Shown here: positions 1-7,298 of the stretch, piece after piece | How the letters are laid out: every line of letters begins with the position of its first letter | How positions within the stretch are numbered: position 1 is the first letter of the stretch | Origin: a bacterium HR41 | GTDB lineage: Bacteria > Actinomycetota > Thermoleophilia > Solirubrobacterales > Thermoleophilaceae | Reading direction: 5' to 3' | DNA length: 10,343 bases | Assembly: GCA_002898855.1 (NCBI GenBank) | Contig: BEIR01000023.1 | Coordinates: 1-10,343, forward strand | Program-made: the position numbers and the translations under genes | The notes under the pieces: model-generated | What the model was told of the DNA's origin: nothing | Database searches by the model: none | What the model saw: only the letters and a program-made list of their open reading frames with translations

Positions 1-1083
1 CTGAAACGCCGGTAGCGCCACGAGCCCGAACGGTTCGAGCACTGCCGGCACGAGAGCACGACGGAGTGGGCCTTCGCTCCCGAGCTCGCGCCACCAGGCG
101 GCGGCGAGCGCAAGGATGCCGCCGAGCCACGCCGATCCCGCGACGACGTGCACGAAAACGGCAGCTACCGCTATCGCCTGCGGATCGGCCGATGCAGCGT
201 GACCGGACAGCGCGAGCGCAGCGATCGCGACGAGGCAAAAGAGCTGGCGCGCGGGGCCGCGGCGGGGCGCGAACAGCGCTAGCGCCAGCGCCGCTATCAC
301 CGCCGTGCGCCCCACGCCCGCCCTGCTCTGCAACAGGAAGTCACTGAGAGCGGCGGGATCGAACGCTCCGGCGGCGCGAGTTGCGTCGGCGAGTGCCACG
401 CAGACCGCGCCGACGAGCGCGGCCAGCCCGGCGCGAGCGTGCAGGCGCTCGACCGCCCGCCGTCGGCGGGCGAGAGCGCTCGCGTCGCAACCGGCGCGTG
501 GGGCGAGCGTGTCGGGAACCAGCCAACGGCCGGGCGTGCCCGTGCCGAGCGCAGCAGCGGCGAACAGCGGGCCGGCGTACGCGACGAGGCCGACATAGAG
601 CAGCGCGCGACCGAGAAAACCGAGCACACCGCCGACGTCGAACGGTCCGGTGGCGGCCGCCGCCCCGGTCGAGCCGGGCGCGGGGGCGCGCACGCCGAAA
701 CCGACGCTGCCGGCGAGGGTGTGGCCGTCGACCGTCGATACGGTGCTCCATTCGAGGCGATAGCCGCCGCGCGCTAGCGGCCGCGCCGGGAAGACCACGA
801 TGCGCTTGCCGGCGACGACGGTACGTGCCGCGAGCGCGCGACCGCGCTCGTCGACAAGCACGGCGCGCGACAGCCGTGGCGCGAGCGGCTCGGCGAAGCT
901 CAGCTCGATCCGATCGGGCGCCCGCTCGAGGCGCGAGCCGGGCGCCGGATCGCTCGCCACGAGCGACGCGTGGGCGAGCGCGCTCGCGGGCAGCGCGAAC
1001 GCTCCGAGCAGCGCGAGCACGGCGAGCGCCAGCGCGCGGCGCGCCAGGCAAGCACGCTTGTGCGTGGCGATCGCGCTCCCCAC
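1..1083 (-). CDS. CopC-CopD fusion copper protein (3' end cut by window edge)
   Basis: The 361 visible codons run without a stop to base 1, so the C-terminus is missing. The GTG start at 1083 gives a clear signal peptide: basic N-terminus, hydrophobic core at about residues 17-34, and an ALA|H cleavage site. The mature protein would begin with His38 in HASLVASDPAPGS, the classic CopC start. The CopC domain ends in a STVDGHTLAG motif. His38, Asp119 and His121 match the His1/Asp/His Cu(II) site known for CopC. After residue 147 come about five membrane helices (around 150-178, 217-238, 257-272, 280-295 and 303-330) with SGHA (293-296) and HVVAGSAWLGG (312-322), typical of CopD. By family knowledge it binds copper outside the membrane and may move it across, as proposed for YcnJ-type fusions. 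The gene begins 4 nt after the TlpA-like stop, so the two are probably co-transcribed. No strong Shine-Dalgarno is seen, so the exact start is moderately sure; family assignment is firm. Confidence 0.9.
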   Translation of the reverse strand, partial: MGSAIATHKRACLARRALALAVLALLGAFALPASALAHASLVASDPAPGSRLERAPDRIELSFAEPLAPRLSRAVLVDERGRALAARTVVAGKRIVVFPARPLARGGYRLEWSTVSTVDGHTLAGSVGFGVRAPAPGSTGAAAATGPFDVGGVLGFLGRALLYVGLVAYAGPLFAAAALGTGTPGRWLVPDTLAPRAGCDASALARRRRAVERLHARAGLAALVGAVCVALADATRAAGAFDPAALSDFLLQSRAGVGRTAVIAALALALFAPRRGPARQLFCLVAIAALALSGHAASADPQAIAVAAVFVHVVAGSAWLGGILALAAAWWRELGSEGPLRRALVPAVLEPFGLVALPAFQ

Positions 1084-1087
1084 GGCG

Positions 1088-1810
1088 CTAGCGCGTCGTG
1101 CGGCGATCGCCGCCGCTGCGCCTGCCGAGAGGGATGCCGCGTCTCGCCGCCGCAACACCGCTCTCCAGTTGCTCGCCCGTCACCTCGCCGATCACGTGCC
1201 CGACCACGCGGCCGCGCGCGTCGATGAAGAACGTCTCGGGCAGGCCGGTGACGCCGTAGCGGCGAGCGGTTTCGTTGTCGGGCTCGCGCACGCTGGGGTA
1301 GGTGAGGCCAAAGTCGCGCACGAAAACGCGCGCGTCGTCGCGCACGTCCTGCATGTTCAGGCCCAGGAAGAGCACGCCGCTGCGCCGCTCCCTCCGCCAC
1401 ACGCGCTCGAGGGTCGGCGCTTCGCTGCGACACGGCGGGCACCACGACGCCCAGAAGTTGAGGACTACCGGCGTTCCGCGCAGCTCGCCGAGGCCGAGCC
1501 GCCCGTCGGCGAGCGCACGCTGCAGCCGCGGCGCCAGGGCTTGGCGGTCGCCGGTGACGAGCAGCGGCAGCGCGAAACGCGGCGCGGTCGGTGTCTCGCC
1601 GCGCGCCAGCCGGCTGTCGATACTGCCGCCGCCCGGGCGCGACAGGAGCCCGTAGACGAGCAAGGCGATGAAGGCACCCGCTACGAGCGCTGCGGCGACG
1701 CGCACTCCCAGCCGCGGCGAAGGCGAAGCCGGCTCGGCGTGAGGCTCCGCCCGCGCAGCGACCACCGCAGTCGCCTCGCTCGGTCCGGTCTCGCGGGACG
1801 GGTCTGGCAT
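1088..1810 (-). CDS. Membrane-anchored TlpA/ResA-type thiol-disulfide oxidoreductase
   Basis: A 240-residue protein with an ATG start. Residues 1-33 are a polar, Pro/Ala-rich segment. Residues 34-57 are one hydrophobic helix with arginines on its N-terminal side, which predicts an N-in anchor with the rest outside the membrane. Residues about 75-225 are a thioredoxin fold of the AhpC-TSA/Redoxin type: VVLNFWASWCPPC carries the redox pair Cys124/Cys127, and GLPETFFID supplies the cis-proline (Pro191). Family members (TlpA, ResA, CcmG/DsbE) reduce specific extracytoplasmic disulfides, commonly in apocytochrome c or copper-centre maturation. It sits 70 nt after the DUF6457 gene and 4 nt before the CopC-CopD gene. 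That placement makes a copper-linked thiol role attractive, but cytochrome c maturation is equally possible and the sequence does not decide. The C-terminal ~15 residues are Arg/Gly-rich and unlike the family core. Confidence 0.92.
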   Translation of the reverse strand: MPDPSRETGPSEATAVVAARAEPHAEPASPSPRLGVRVAAALVAGAFIALLVYGLLSRPGGGSIDSRLARGETPTAPRFALPLLVTGDRQALAPRLQRALADGRLGLGELRGTPVVLNFWASWCPPCRSEAPTLERVWRRERRSGVLFLGLNMQDVRDDARVFVRDFGLTYPSVREPDNETARRYGVTGLPETFFIDARGRVVGHVIGEVTGEQLESGVAAARRGIPLGRRSGGDRRTTR

Positions 1811-1880
1811 CGCCCGACAGTGTGACGGGTGCTGAGCAGCGGGAACGGCAGCAGCCGTCCGACGCCGATGCGGAGACTGC

Positions 1881-2150
1881 TTATCGGTCCGCCACCTGCC
1901 GGGCGACGCGAGCGGCCGCTAGCGGGTCGGTGCCGGCGCGGCCGCACAGCCAACAGGCGACCGGGGCCGCTGCGCGCTCGGATGCGTGCGCCGCCTCCGC
2001 GGCGAGCTCGAGGAGTGCCGTGAACTGCGCGTCGTCGGGCGGTTCGAGCCCGAGCGCGGCGGCGAAACGTGCAAGCCACTCGCGCGCAGTTGGACGTGCG
2101 GCGCCTGCCGCCGTCCGGGGTTCGCGAGCGCTCGCGTCGCCCGTGCTCAC
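1881..2150 (-). CDS. DUF6457 family small protein
   Basis: An 89-residue soluble protein. Residues 1-20 are a variable Ala/Pro-rich lead. The core runs from about 21 to 88: REWLARFAAALGLEPPDD, then an Ala/Glu-rich helix ending AAHASERAAAPVACWLC, then a final helix. This matches my memory of DUF6457, a short, mostly helical family of unknown function in Actinobacteria, often found beside or fused to molybdenum-cofactor nucleotidyltransferases. That association is recalled, not checked. The GTG start at 2150-2148 overlaps the nitrate reductase TGA as GTGA, which strongly supports this start over longer in-frame options inside the upstream gene and implies translational coupling. Cys66 and Cys69 form a CxxC pair (ACWLCG). 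A role in delivering, inserting or checking the molybdenum cofactor of the upstream enzyme is inference. Confidence 0.82.
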   Translation of the reverse strand: MSTGDASAREPRTAAGAARPTAREWLARFAAALGLEPPDDAQFTALLELAAEAAHASERAAAPVACWLCGRAGTDPLAAARVARQVADR

Positions 2151-5100
2151 GCCGCCACCTCGCGGAGGATGCGCTCGACGTCCGCGGCACACGATCCGCA
2201 GCCGGTCGACGCGCGTGTCGCACGCTGAATCTCGGCCAACGTCCGCGCCCCCTTGCGCACCGCTTCGCGGATCGTGCCGGCGTTCACGTGGTTGCACGAA
2301 CAGACCGTTGTTTCGGGATCGAGCTCGACGCCCGTGGCGGAACCGCGCAGCGCCTCGGGCAGGCAGACACCGGGATCGACCGCCTCGCCTTGGCGCACAG
2401 CTTCCGCCACCGTGGGAGCGCCGGCGAGGTCGCCGACGAACACCGCGCCCGCGAGCGCGCCGTCACGAGCGAAGACGAGCTTGCGGTACACGCGACCGCG
2501 ACCGTCGCGCCACGCCACCTCGAGCTCGGGGTCACCGCGGGAAACACCGACCGCGAAGACGTCGAGCCCAGCGACTTTCAGCCGCGCCGCCGGGACCGTG
2601 CCGTGATAGCCGCAAGGGTCGCCGCAAGCGACCGCCGCCGCTACACGCGCCTGGCTCGTCGCCGGCGCCACGAGCCCGGCGACTACACCCTCGTGCTCCG
2701 CGCACTCGCCACAGGCAAGAACGCGCGGCGCGTCGGTGCGCATCTGTTCGTCGACGACGATGCCGCGCCGGCAGCCGATCCCGGTAGCGCGCGCAAGCTC
2801 GCTGGCGGGCCGCACGCCGCAAGCGACGACGACGAGATCGGCGGCGAGCTCGCGTCCGTCGCCGAGCGTGACCGTGCGGCGGTCGATGCGTTCGACCGTG
2901 GTGCCGCACTCGCTGGCGATACCGCGCGCCGCGAGCTCGCCAGCGACAATCGCCGCAGCGGCAGCGTCGAGCTGCTGCGGGAGGATGTGGGAAGCGCCCT
3001 CTACGACCGTGACCGCCACGCCGTGCGCTGCCAGTCCGGCGGCGGCCTCGATGCCGAGCAAGCCGCCACCCACGACCACCGCCCGCTGGGCCGAGCGGGC
3101 GGCAGCAAGGATCCGCTCGCAGTCCTGGATAGTGCGGAAGGCGATTACGTGCTCGCCGTCGATGCCCGCGATCGGCGGCAGGACAGGATGCGACCCGGTG
3201 GCGAGGACGAGAGTGTCGTAGCGGTAGCGCGAGCCGTCGGCGGCCACCGCCTCGCCGCGGTCGACGTCGATCGCCGTGCACGGCGTCGCCAGCCGAAGAT
3301 CGATCGCTTGCGCGCGCCACCACTCCCGGGGGCGCAGCGCCAGCGCGCTCGCGCTCTGTCCGCCGGCAAGCACCGTCGACAGCCGCACGCGGTCGTAGGG
3401 CAGGTGCGGCTCGGCTGCGAGCACGGTGAGATCGACACTCTCCGGGCCTTTGCGCCGACGCACCTCCTCGCAGCAGGCGACCGCCGCCGGTCCGCCACCG
3501 ACGACGACGATCCGGCGCCGACGACGGCGCGCACGGCGGTGCGAACCCGCTGCTTGCCGCGCGCTTCCCGCGCCGCTTTTCGCGGCGCCGTGAACACGCA
3601 CGGGCTCGAGGCGGACAGCGGCGAACTTGAGCTCGGGTTGTTTCGACTCGGGGTCGACCGCCGGGTTCGTAAGGTCGTTCACCGTTCCCGCGCCCGGCGG
3701 CGCGTGCAGCGCGCCCCAGTGGAAGGGCGCGAACGCGACGCCTTCGGCTAGCGCGGGCGATATCCGCACGGGTAGACGGACGCTGCCCCGTCGCGAAACG
3801 ACCCGTACCTCGTCGCCGTCACGCACCCCGGCGCGGCGCGCGTCGCCGGGAGCGAGCTCGAGCACCGGCGCGGGGCTCAACGCGCGCAGCTTCGGCGACT
3901 TGCCGGTGCGCGACAGCGTGTGCCAGTGCTCGGCGACACGGCCGGTCACGAGCACCAGCGGGAACGACTCGTCGAGCGGATCGTCGGGCGGCACCGGCGG
4001 TGTCGCACAAAAGCGGGCGCGGCCGTCGGGGGTGTTGAAACGGCCGTCCTCGTAGAGGCGGGGCGCGCCGTCCTCGTCCCCCTGTGCGCGGGCGCTGCGC
4101 GAGAGTGGCCACTGCACGCTGCCGCGCCGCACGAGCAGCTCGCGGTCGATGCCGCTGATGTCGCACGGGCGCCCCGCGGTCAGGGCGGCGAACTCGGCGA
4201 ACACCTCGTCGGCGCTCTCCCAGGCGAAGGCGGCGCCGAACCCGAGCGCGTGCGCGAGTTTCTGCCAGATGCGCCAGTCGGGTAGTGCCTCGCCTGGCGG
4301 GTCGAGCGCCCGCCGCAGCGGCGAGAGTCGCCGCTCCGAGCAGGTCATCGTCCCGTCCTTTTCCGGCCAGGCTGCAGCCGGTAGGACAGCGTGTGCGAGC
4401 GCCGACGTCTCGGTCGGGTGGTGGGCGTCCTGCACGACCACAAGCTCGGCCCGCGCCAACGCTTCGCGCGCGCGGTAGGAGCGCGGCAGCGAAACGACCG
4501 GGTTGGTTGCGGCGATCCAGATCGCCCGCACGCGCCCGGCCCGCACCGCGTCGAACAATTCGACGGCCGCGAGGCCCTGGCGCGGAGAGATCGACCCGGG
4601 ACGCAACCCCCACGAGCGCTCGATCGCGGCGCGGTCCTCGGCGCGGTCCACTCGCCGGTAACCGGGCAGCAAGTGGGCGAGACCTCCGACCTCGCGACCG
4701 CCCATCGCGTTCGGCTGGCCGGTCAGCGAGAGGGGACCGCGCCCTGGCCGACCGACGTTGCCGGTCGCCAGACAGAGGTTGATGATCGCGCGGTTCTTGA
4801 GCGTGCCGACGCGCGACTGGTTGGCGCCCATCGACCAGAGGGCGAGACTCCGCCGGCGTGCGAACAGGCGCGCGGCGCGCTCGATGTCGGCGGCCGCGAC
4901 ACCGCACGCTGCAGCGGCAAGCTCGGGCGGCCAGGCAGCAGCCAGCGCGGCCGCCTCCTCGAACCCATGCGTGCAACGGCCGACGAAGTGGCGGTCGACG
5001 AGCTGCTCGCGGACGACGACGTGGAACATCGCGAGCAGCAGCTCGATGTCGGTCCCGGGGCGGAGCGCGAGATGGATGTCGCTGGCGACGGCGGTCTCGG

Positions 5101-5722
5101 TCGGGCGCGGATCGACACAGATAACGGTCGCGCCCTCGGCTTGGCGGTCACGGATGCGTGACCAGACGATCGGGTGACAGGCGGCGGTGTTCGTGCCGAC
5201 GAGGAGGAAGCAGTCGGCGAGCGCGATGTCGCTGTAGCTGGCGGGCGGGCCGTCGCTGCCGAACGCGCCGGCGTACCCCGCGACGGCGGAGGACATGCAC
5301 AGGCGCGAGTTCGAGTCAACGTTGTTGGTGCCGAGGAAGCCTTTGGCGAGCTTGTTGACGACGTAGTAGTCCTCGGTCGTGAGCTGACCCGAGATGTAGA
5401 AGGCGACGGAGTCGGGGCCGTGGCGATCGATCGTCGTCGCGATCTGCTCGGCGAGGCGCGCGATCGCCTGCTCCCAGTCGACCTTCTCGAACCGGCGTTG
5501 GCGATCGTCGCGCCACAGCGGCACGGTCGCACGATCGCGGGCGTGGACAGCGGCCGGCAGCTCGAGCGGTTTGCGGCAGGTGCGGCCACGGTTGACGGGG
5601 TGAAGCGGGTCGCCCCGCACTGCGCGCAGGCGGCCGCCCTCGCTCCGCACAAGCAAACCGCAGCCCGTCCCGCAGTACGGGCAAGTGGTTCTGGTCTCAG
5701 GCGCGGAGGTTGCAGCCGCCAC
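2147..5722 (-). CDS. nasA: NAD(P)H-nitrate reductase: NasA-type catalytic part fused to FAD/BFD reductase
   Basis: A 1191-residue cytoplasmic protein; no signal peptide or Tat motif. Residues 10-710 are a molybdopterin-bis-MGD oxidoreductase. A [4Fe-4S] motif has Cys14, Cys17, Cys21 and Cys49. NVDSNSRLCMSSAVAGY places Cys142 as likely Mo ligand, in the form typical of assimilatory nitrate reductases. ATNPVVSLPRS, LPAAAWPEKDGTMT and HWHTLSRTGKSPKLRA are further NasA-like signatures, and residues ~587-705 are the dinucleotide-binding domain. An Arg-rich linker (about 712-737) leads to a pyridine-nucleotide-disulphide-type reductase like NasC/NirB N-termini: FAD motif VVVGGGPAA (739-747), PYDRVRLS, NAD(P) motif VVVGGGLLG (882-890), and a C-terminal FAD-reductase domain (~1046-1105). 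A BFD-like [2Fe-2S] domain ends the chain with Cys1141, Cys1143, Cys1175 and Cys1178. Predicted reaction: NAD(P)H-driven reduction of nitrate to nitrite. Start is GTG with a weak ribosome site. The catalytic half alone could be mistaken for a formate dehydrogenase, but the Cys142 context argues for nitrate. Confidence 0.93.
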   Translation of the reverse strand: MAAATSAPETRTTCPYCGTGCGLLVRSEGGRLRAVRGDPLHPVNRGRTCRKPLELPAAVHARDRATVPLWRDDRQRRFEKVDWEQAIARLAEQIATTIDRHGPDSVAFYISGQLTTEDYYVVNKLAKGFLGTNNVDSNSRLCMSSAVAGYAGAFGSDGPPASYSDIALADCFLLVGTNTAACHPIVWSRIRDRQAEGATVICVDPRPTETAVASDIHLALRPGTDIELLLAMFHVVVREQLVDRHFVGRCTHGFEEAAALAAAWPPELAAAACGVAAADIERAARLFARRRSLALWSMGANQSRVGTLKNRAIINLCLATGNVGRPGRGPLSLTGQPNAMGGREVGGLAHLLPGYRRVDRAEDRAAIERSWGLRPGSISPRQGLAAVELFDAVRAGRVRAIWIAATNPVVSLPRSYRAREALARAELVVVQDAHHPTETSALAHAVLPAAAWPEKDGTMTCSERRLSPLRRALDPPGEALPDWRIWQKLAHALGFGAAFAWESADEVFAEFAALTAGRPCDISGIDRELLVRRGSVQWPLSRSARAQGDEDGAPRLYEDGRFNTPDGRARFCATPPVPPDDPLDESFPLVLVTGRVAEHWHTLSRTGKSPKLRALSPAPVLELAPGDARRAGVRDGDEVRVVSRRGSVRLPVRISPALAEGVAFAPFHWGALHAPPGAGTVNDLTNPAVDPESKQPELKFAAVRLEPVRVHGAAKSGAGSARQAAGSHRRARRRRRRIVVVGGGPAAVACCEEVRRRKGPESVDLTVLAAEPHLPYDRVRLSTVLAGGQSASALALRPREWWRAQAIDLRLATPCTAIDVDRGEAVAADGSRYRYDTLVLATGSHPVLPPIAGIDGEHVIAFRTIQDCERILAAARSAQRAVVVGGGLLGIEAAAGLAAHGVAVTVVEGASHILPQQLDAAAAAIVAGELAARGIASECGTTVERIDRRTVTLGDGRELAADLVVVACGVRPASELARATGIGCRRGIVVDEQMRTDAPRVLACGECAEHEGVVAGLVAPATSQARVAAAVACGDPCGYHGTVPAARLKVAGLDVFAVGVSRGDPELEVAWRDGRGRVYRKLVFARDGALAGAVFVGDLAGAPTVAEAVRQGEAVDPGVCLPEALRGSATGVELDPETTVCSCNHVNAGTIREAVRKGARTLAEIQRATRASTGCGSCAADVERILREVAA

Positions 5723-5824
5723 CGGACCGACCGTACGAGCAGCGCGCGCGCTCGCCGTCCGACGTTCGGTAGAAGCTGCCTCCGACGCCGTGTACGCCTC
5801 GGCCGCGGCCCGGCGCGCCAGCGC

Positions 5825-7066
5825 TCAGTCGCGTCCGTCGCCGCCGCGTGGCACGCGGCCGGCGGCCGCGCCCGGCTCATGGGCAGGTCCGCCAGGCGGA
5901 ACGATGCCCAGCACGCGCATCGCTTTCAGACCTAGCGACAGCCGCTCGCGTCCTTCGCTCGATGCCACATCGAGCCCGGTCAGTTCGCGCACCCGCTCGA
6001 GCCTGTAGCGGATCGTGTGGCGGTGGGTGTAGAGGCGCTCGGCGGTGCGCGCGAAGCTGCCGTCGAGCTCGAGAAAGGTCTCGAGCGTGCGCACGAGTTC
6101 GGTTTCGTACTGCTCGTCGTAGGCGGCGATCGGGGCGATCGTTTCCTGGTAGAAACGCTCGAGCTCGCCGGCGTCGTTGGCGAGCGCCGGCAACAGCAGT
6201 CGGTAGGAACCGGTGTCGTCGAAGGCGAGCTCGCGCTCGCCGTGCGCCTCGGCGACGTTGGCGGCAAGCTCCGCTTCGCGCAGCGCACGCGCAAGCCCGC
6301 CGGGGCTGTCTGCCGGCCGACTTACTCCGAGCGCGTGGCTGTAGCCGGGGAACGAAGCTTCGAGCTCGGCGAAGAGCGCTCGCCGCACCCGCTCGCCGTT
6401 GTCGCGAGGGGGTGCGCCCGGAACCAACAGCACGATCTGCTCGCTGCTGCGCTCGCGCCCGCGCTCGGCCGGCAGCGGCGCCGCCACGCTGCCGCGGACC
6501 GTGGCCCGCACGGTGCGCGCGACGGCTCTCCGCAAACGCTCGCGCCAGTCGCCGGTCTCGGCCGACGGGGGACGGGCGCGCAACAGCAGGACTGTTGCCC
6601 CGCCAGCGAGGTCGACTTCGAGCGCCCCCAGCGCGCGCTCGACGCCGTGCTCGTCACCGGAGGCGAGCGCCGCGACGAGCTGGCGCGCCGATCGCTCGCT
6701 GGCGGCGTCGGGCGCCGCGCCACGCTCGACCTCGAGCGCGATCAGTGCCGCGATCGCGCGCACGATCTCGGGGGCCGCCGGTTGGCGGCGGTAGCGCAGC
6801 CGCAGCTCGCCCACCGCGCGGTCGGCGACTCGCAGCACGACGCGCTCCACCTCCTCCCTCGCCGCGCGCAGCGCGCGCTCTTCCGCGCTCGATGCCGATG
6901 CGACGACGAGCGGTGCGCCACGCTCGTCAGCGACCAGGAGGCTCGCGCCCAGGGCGCGGGAGGCAGCGCGGGCGACCGCCGACAACCCGGCTCCCGCCTC
7001 GATCATCTCTGATACCGCCGCGAGGCCCGCCAGACCGTCGCGGGCGGCCGGCCCACTCATCTCCAT
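5825..7066 (-). CDS. PucR/CdaR-type transcriptional regulator
   Basis: A 413-residue soluble protein. Residues ~12-115 resemble a GAF-like sensor domain (GLAGLAAVSEMIEAGAGLSA, then LLVADERGAPLVVAS). Residues ~125-285 fit the degenerate GGDEF-like middle region seen in this family. Residues ~286-388 are a clear PucR-type C-terminal helix-turn-helix: LETFLELDGSFARTAERL followed by YTHRHTIRYRLERVRELTGLD. Residues 389-413 are a Gly/Pro-rich tail. Family members are DNA-binding activators or repressors that answer small molecules, often in purine or other nitrogen metabolism. The ligand cannot be read from the sequence. The start is ATG at 7066, 1 nt after the small membrane protein stop; a second ATG at 7060 is possible. 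The nitrate reductase begins 102 nt downstream on the same strand, so control of that gene is plausible but unproven. Confidence 0.9.
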   Translation of the reverse strand: MEMSGPAARDGLAGLAAVSEMIEAGAGLSAVARAASRALGASLLVADERGAPLVVASASSAEERALRAAREEVERVVLRVADRAVGELRLRYRRQPAAPEIVRAIAALIALEVERGAAPDAASERSARQLVAALASGDEHGVERALGALEVDLAGGATVLLLRARPPSAETGDWRERLRRAVARTVRATVRGSVAAPLPAERGRERSSEQIVLLVPGAPPRDNGERVRRALFAELEASFPGYSHALGVSRPADSPGGLARALREAELAANVAEAHGERELAFDDTGSYRLLLPALANDAGELERFYQETIAPIAAYDEQYETELVRTLETFLELDGSFARTAERLYTHRHTIRYRLERVRELTGLDVASSEGRERLSLGLKAMRVLGIVPPGGPAHEPGAAAGRVPRGGDGRD

Positions 7067-7067
7067 C

Positions 7068-7286
7068 TCACGCCCAGCGGTCGTAGAACCAGACGACGAG
7101 CAACCCCGCGAGGGCCCCGATCGCGAGCAAGGTCACGAGGATGTAGAGGGTGAGGAAGGCTGCCGCGGCCCGCTGCCACGTTCGTTCGTAGCTGGTGACT
7201 GCCGGTTGGAGGACGTAGATCACGTAGGCCACTACGACGACGGCGGCCGCCAGCAGCAACGCCATCTCGATCCGCCCGAGCCCCAC
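7068..7286 (-). CDS. Small two-helix membrane protein, function unknown
   Basis: I do not recognise this 72-residue protein. It has two strongly hydrophobic segments, about residues 8-26 (MALLLAAAVVVVAYVIYVL) and 40-67, joined by a short polar loop (QPAVTSYERTWQR). The end is YDRWA. The preferred GTG start at 7286 has GAGGTGG (7298-7292) 5 nt upstream. An internal ATG at 7265 would give 65 residues and keeps both helices. The gene starts 10 nt after the DedA-PAP2 stop and ends 1 nt before the regulator start, so it sits inside a tight gene row. The hydrophobicity, codon use and spacing argue it is real. An accessory or assembly role for the adjacent membrane protein is only a guess. Confidence 0.72.
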   Translation of the reverse strand: MGLGRIEMALLLAAAVVVVAYVIYVLQPAVTSYERTWQRAAAAFLTLYILVTLLAIGALAGLLVVWFYDRWA

Positions 7287-7291
7287 CGGTA

Positions 7292-7298
7292 CCACCTC
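7292..7298 (-). promoter_or_regulatory. Shine-Dalgarno for the small membrane protein
   Basis: GAGGTGG on the minus strand, overlapping the last two bases of the DedA-PAP2 stop codon, with 5 nt before GTG at 7286. It supports the longer start over the ATG at 7265, which has only a weak GGA upstream. Confidence 0.5.

Noticed and set aside
341..1051. Long frames on both strands inside the CopC-CopD gene
   Set aside because: Both encode Arg/Ala-rich products without structure. The remaining minus-strand frame gives the signal peptide, Cu-site residues and membrane helices.
800..1825. 341-codon plus-strand frame opposite the TlpA-like gene and the start of CopC-CopD
   Set aside because: It spans two real minus-strand genes and their junction and shows no domain, signal peptide or credible start.
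1811..1880. Possible promoter or terminator between DUF6457 and the TlpA-like gene
   Set aside because: I see no convincing -35/-10 pair, no stem followed by U-run and no clear ribosome site.
2151..2297. Longer start for the DUF6457 gene inside the nitrate reductase
   Set aside because: The added segment is out-of-frame reductase sequence over its conserved [2Fe-2S] domain. The GTGA junction is the natural start.
2069..3751. 560-codon open frame on the plus strand, antisense to the FAD half of the nitrate reductase
   Set aside because: Its product has no recognisable domain and is Arg/Ala/Asp-biased, as expected for the mirror of a GC-rich coding frame. The opposite strand encodes clear FAD, NAD(P) and [2Fe-2S] motifs over the same bases.
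5801..5819. Palindromes GGCCGCGGCC and GGCGCGCC as a regulator terminator or operator
   Set aside because: No U-run follows and short GC palindromes are frequent by chance at this base composition, so I did not list them as a feature; they are noted only in a finding.
6017..7012. 331-codon plus-strand frame opposite the PucR-type regulator
   Set aside because: Antisense shadow: no motifs, and the minus strand carries a complete, family-like regulator.
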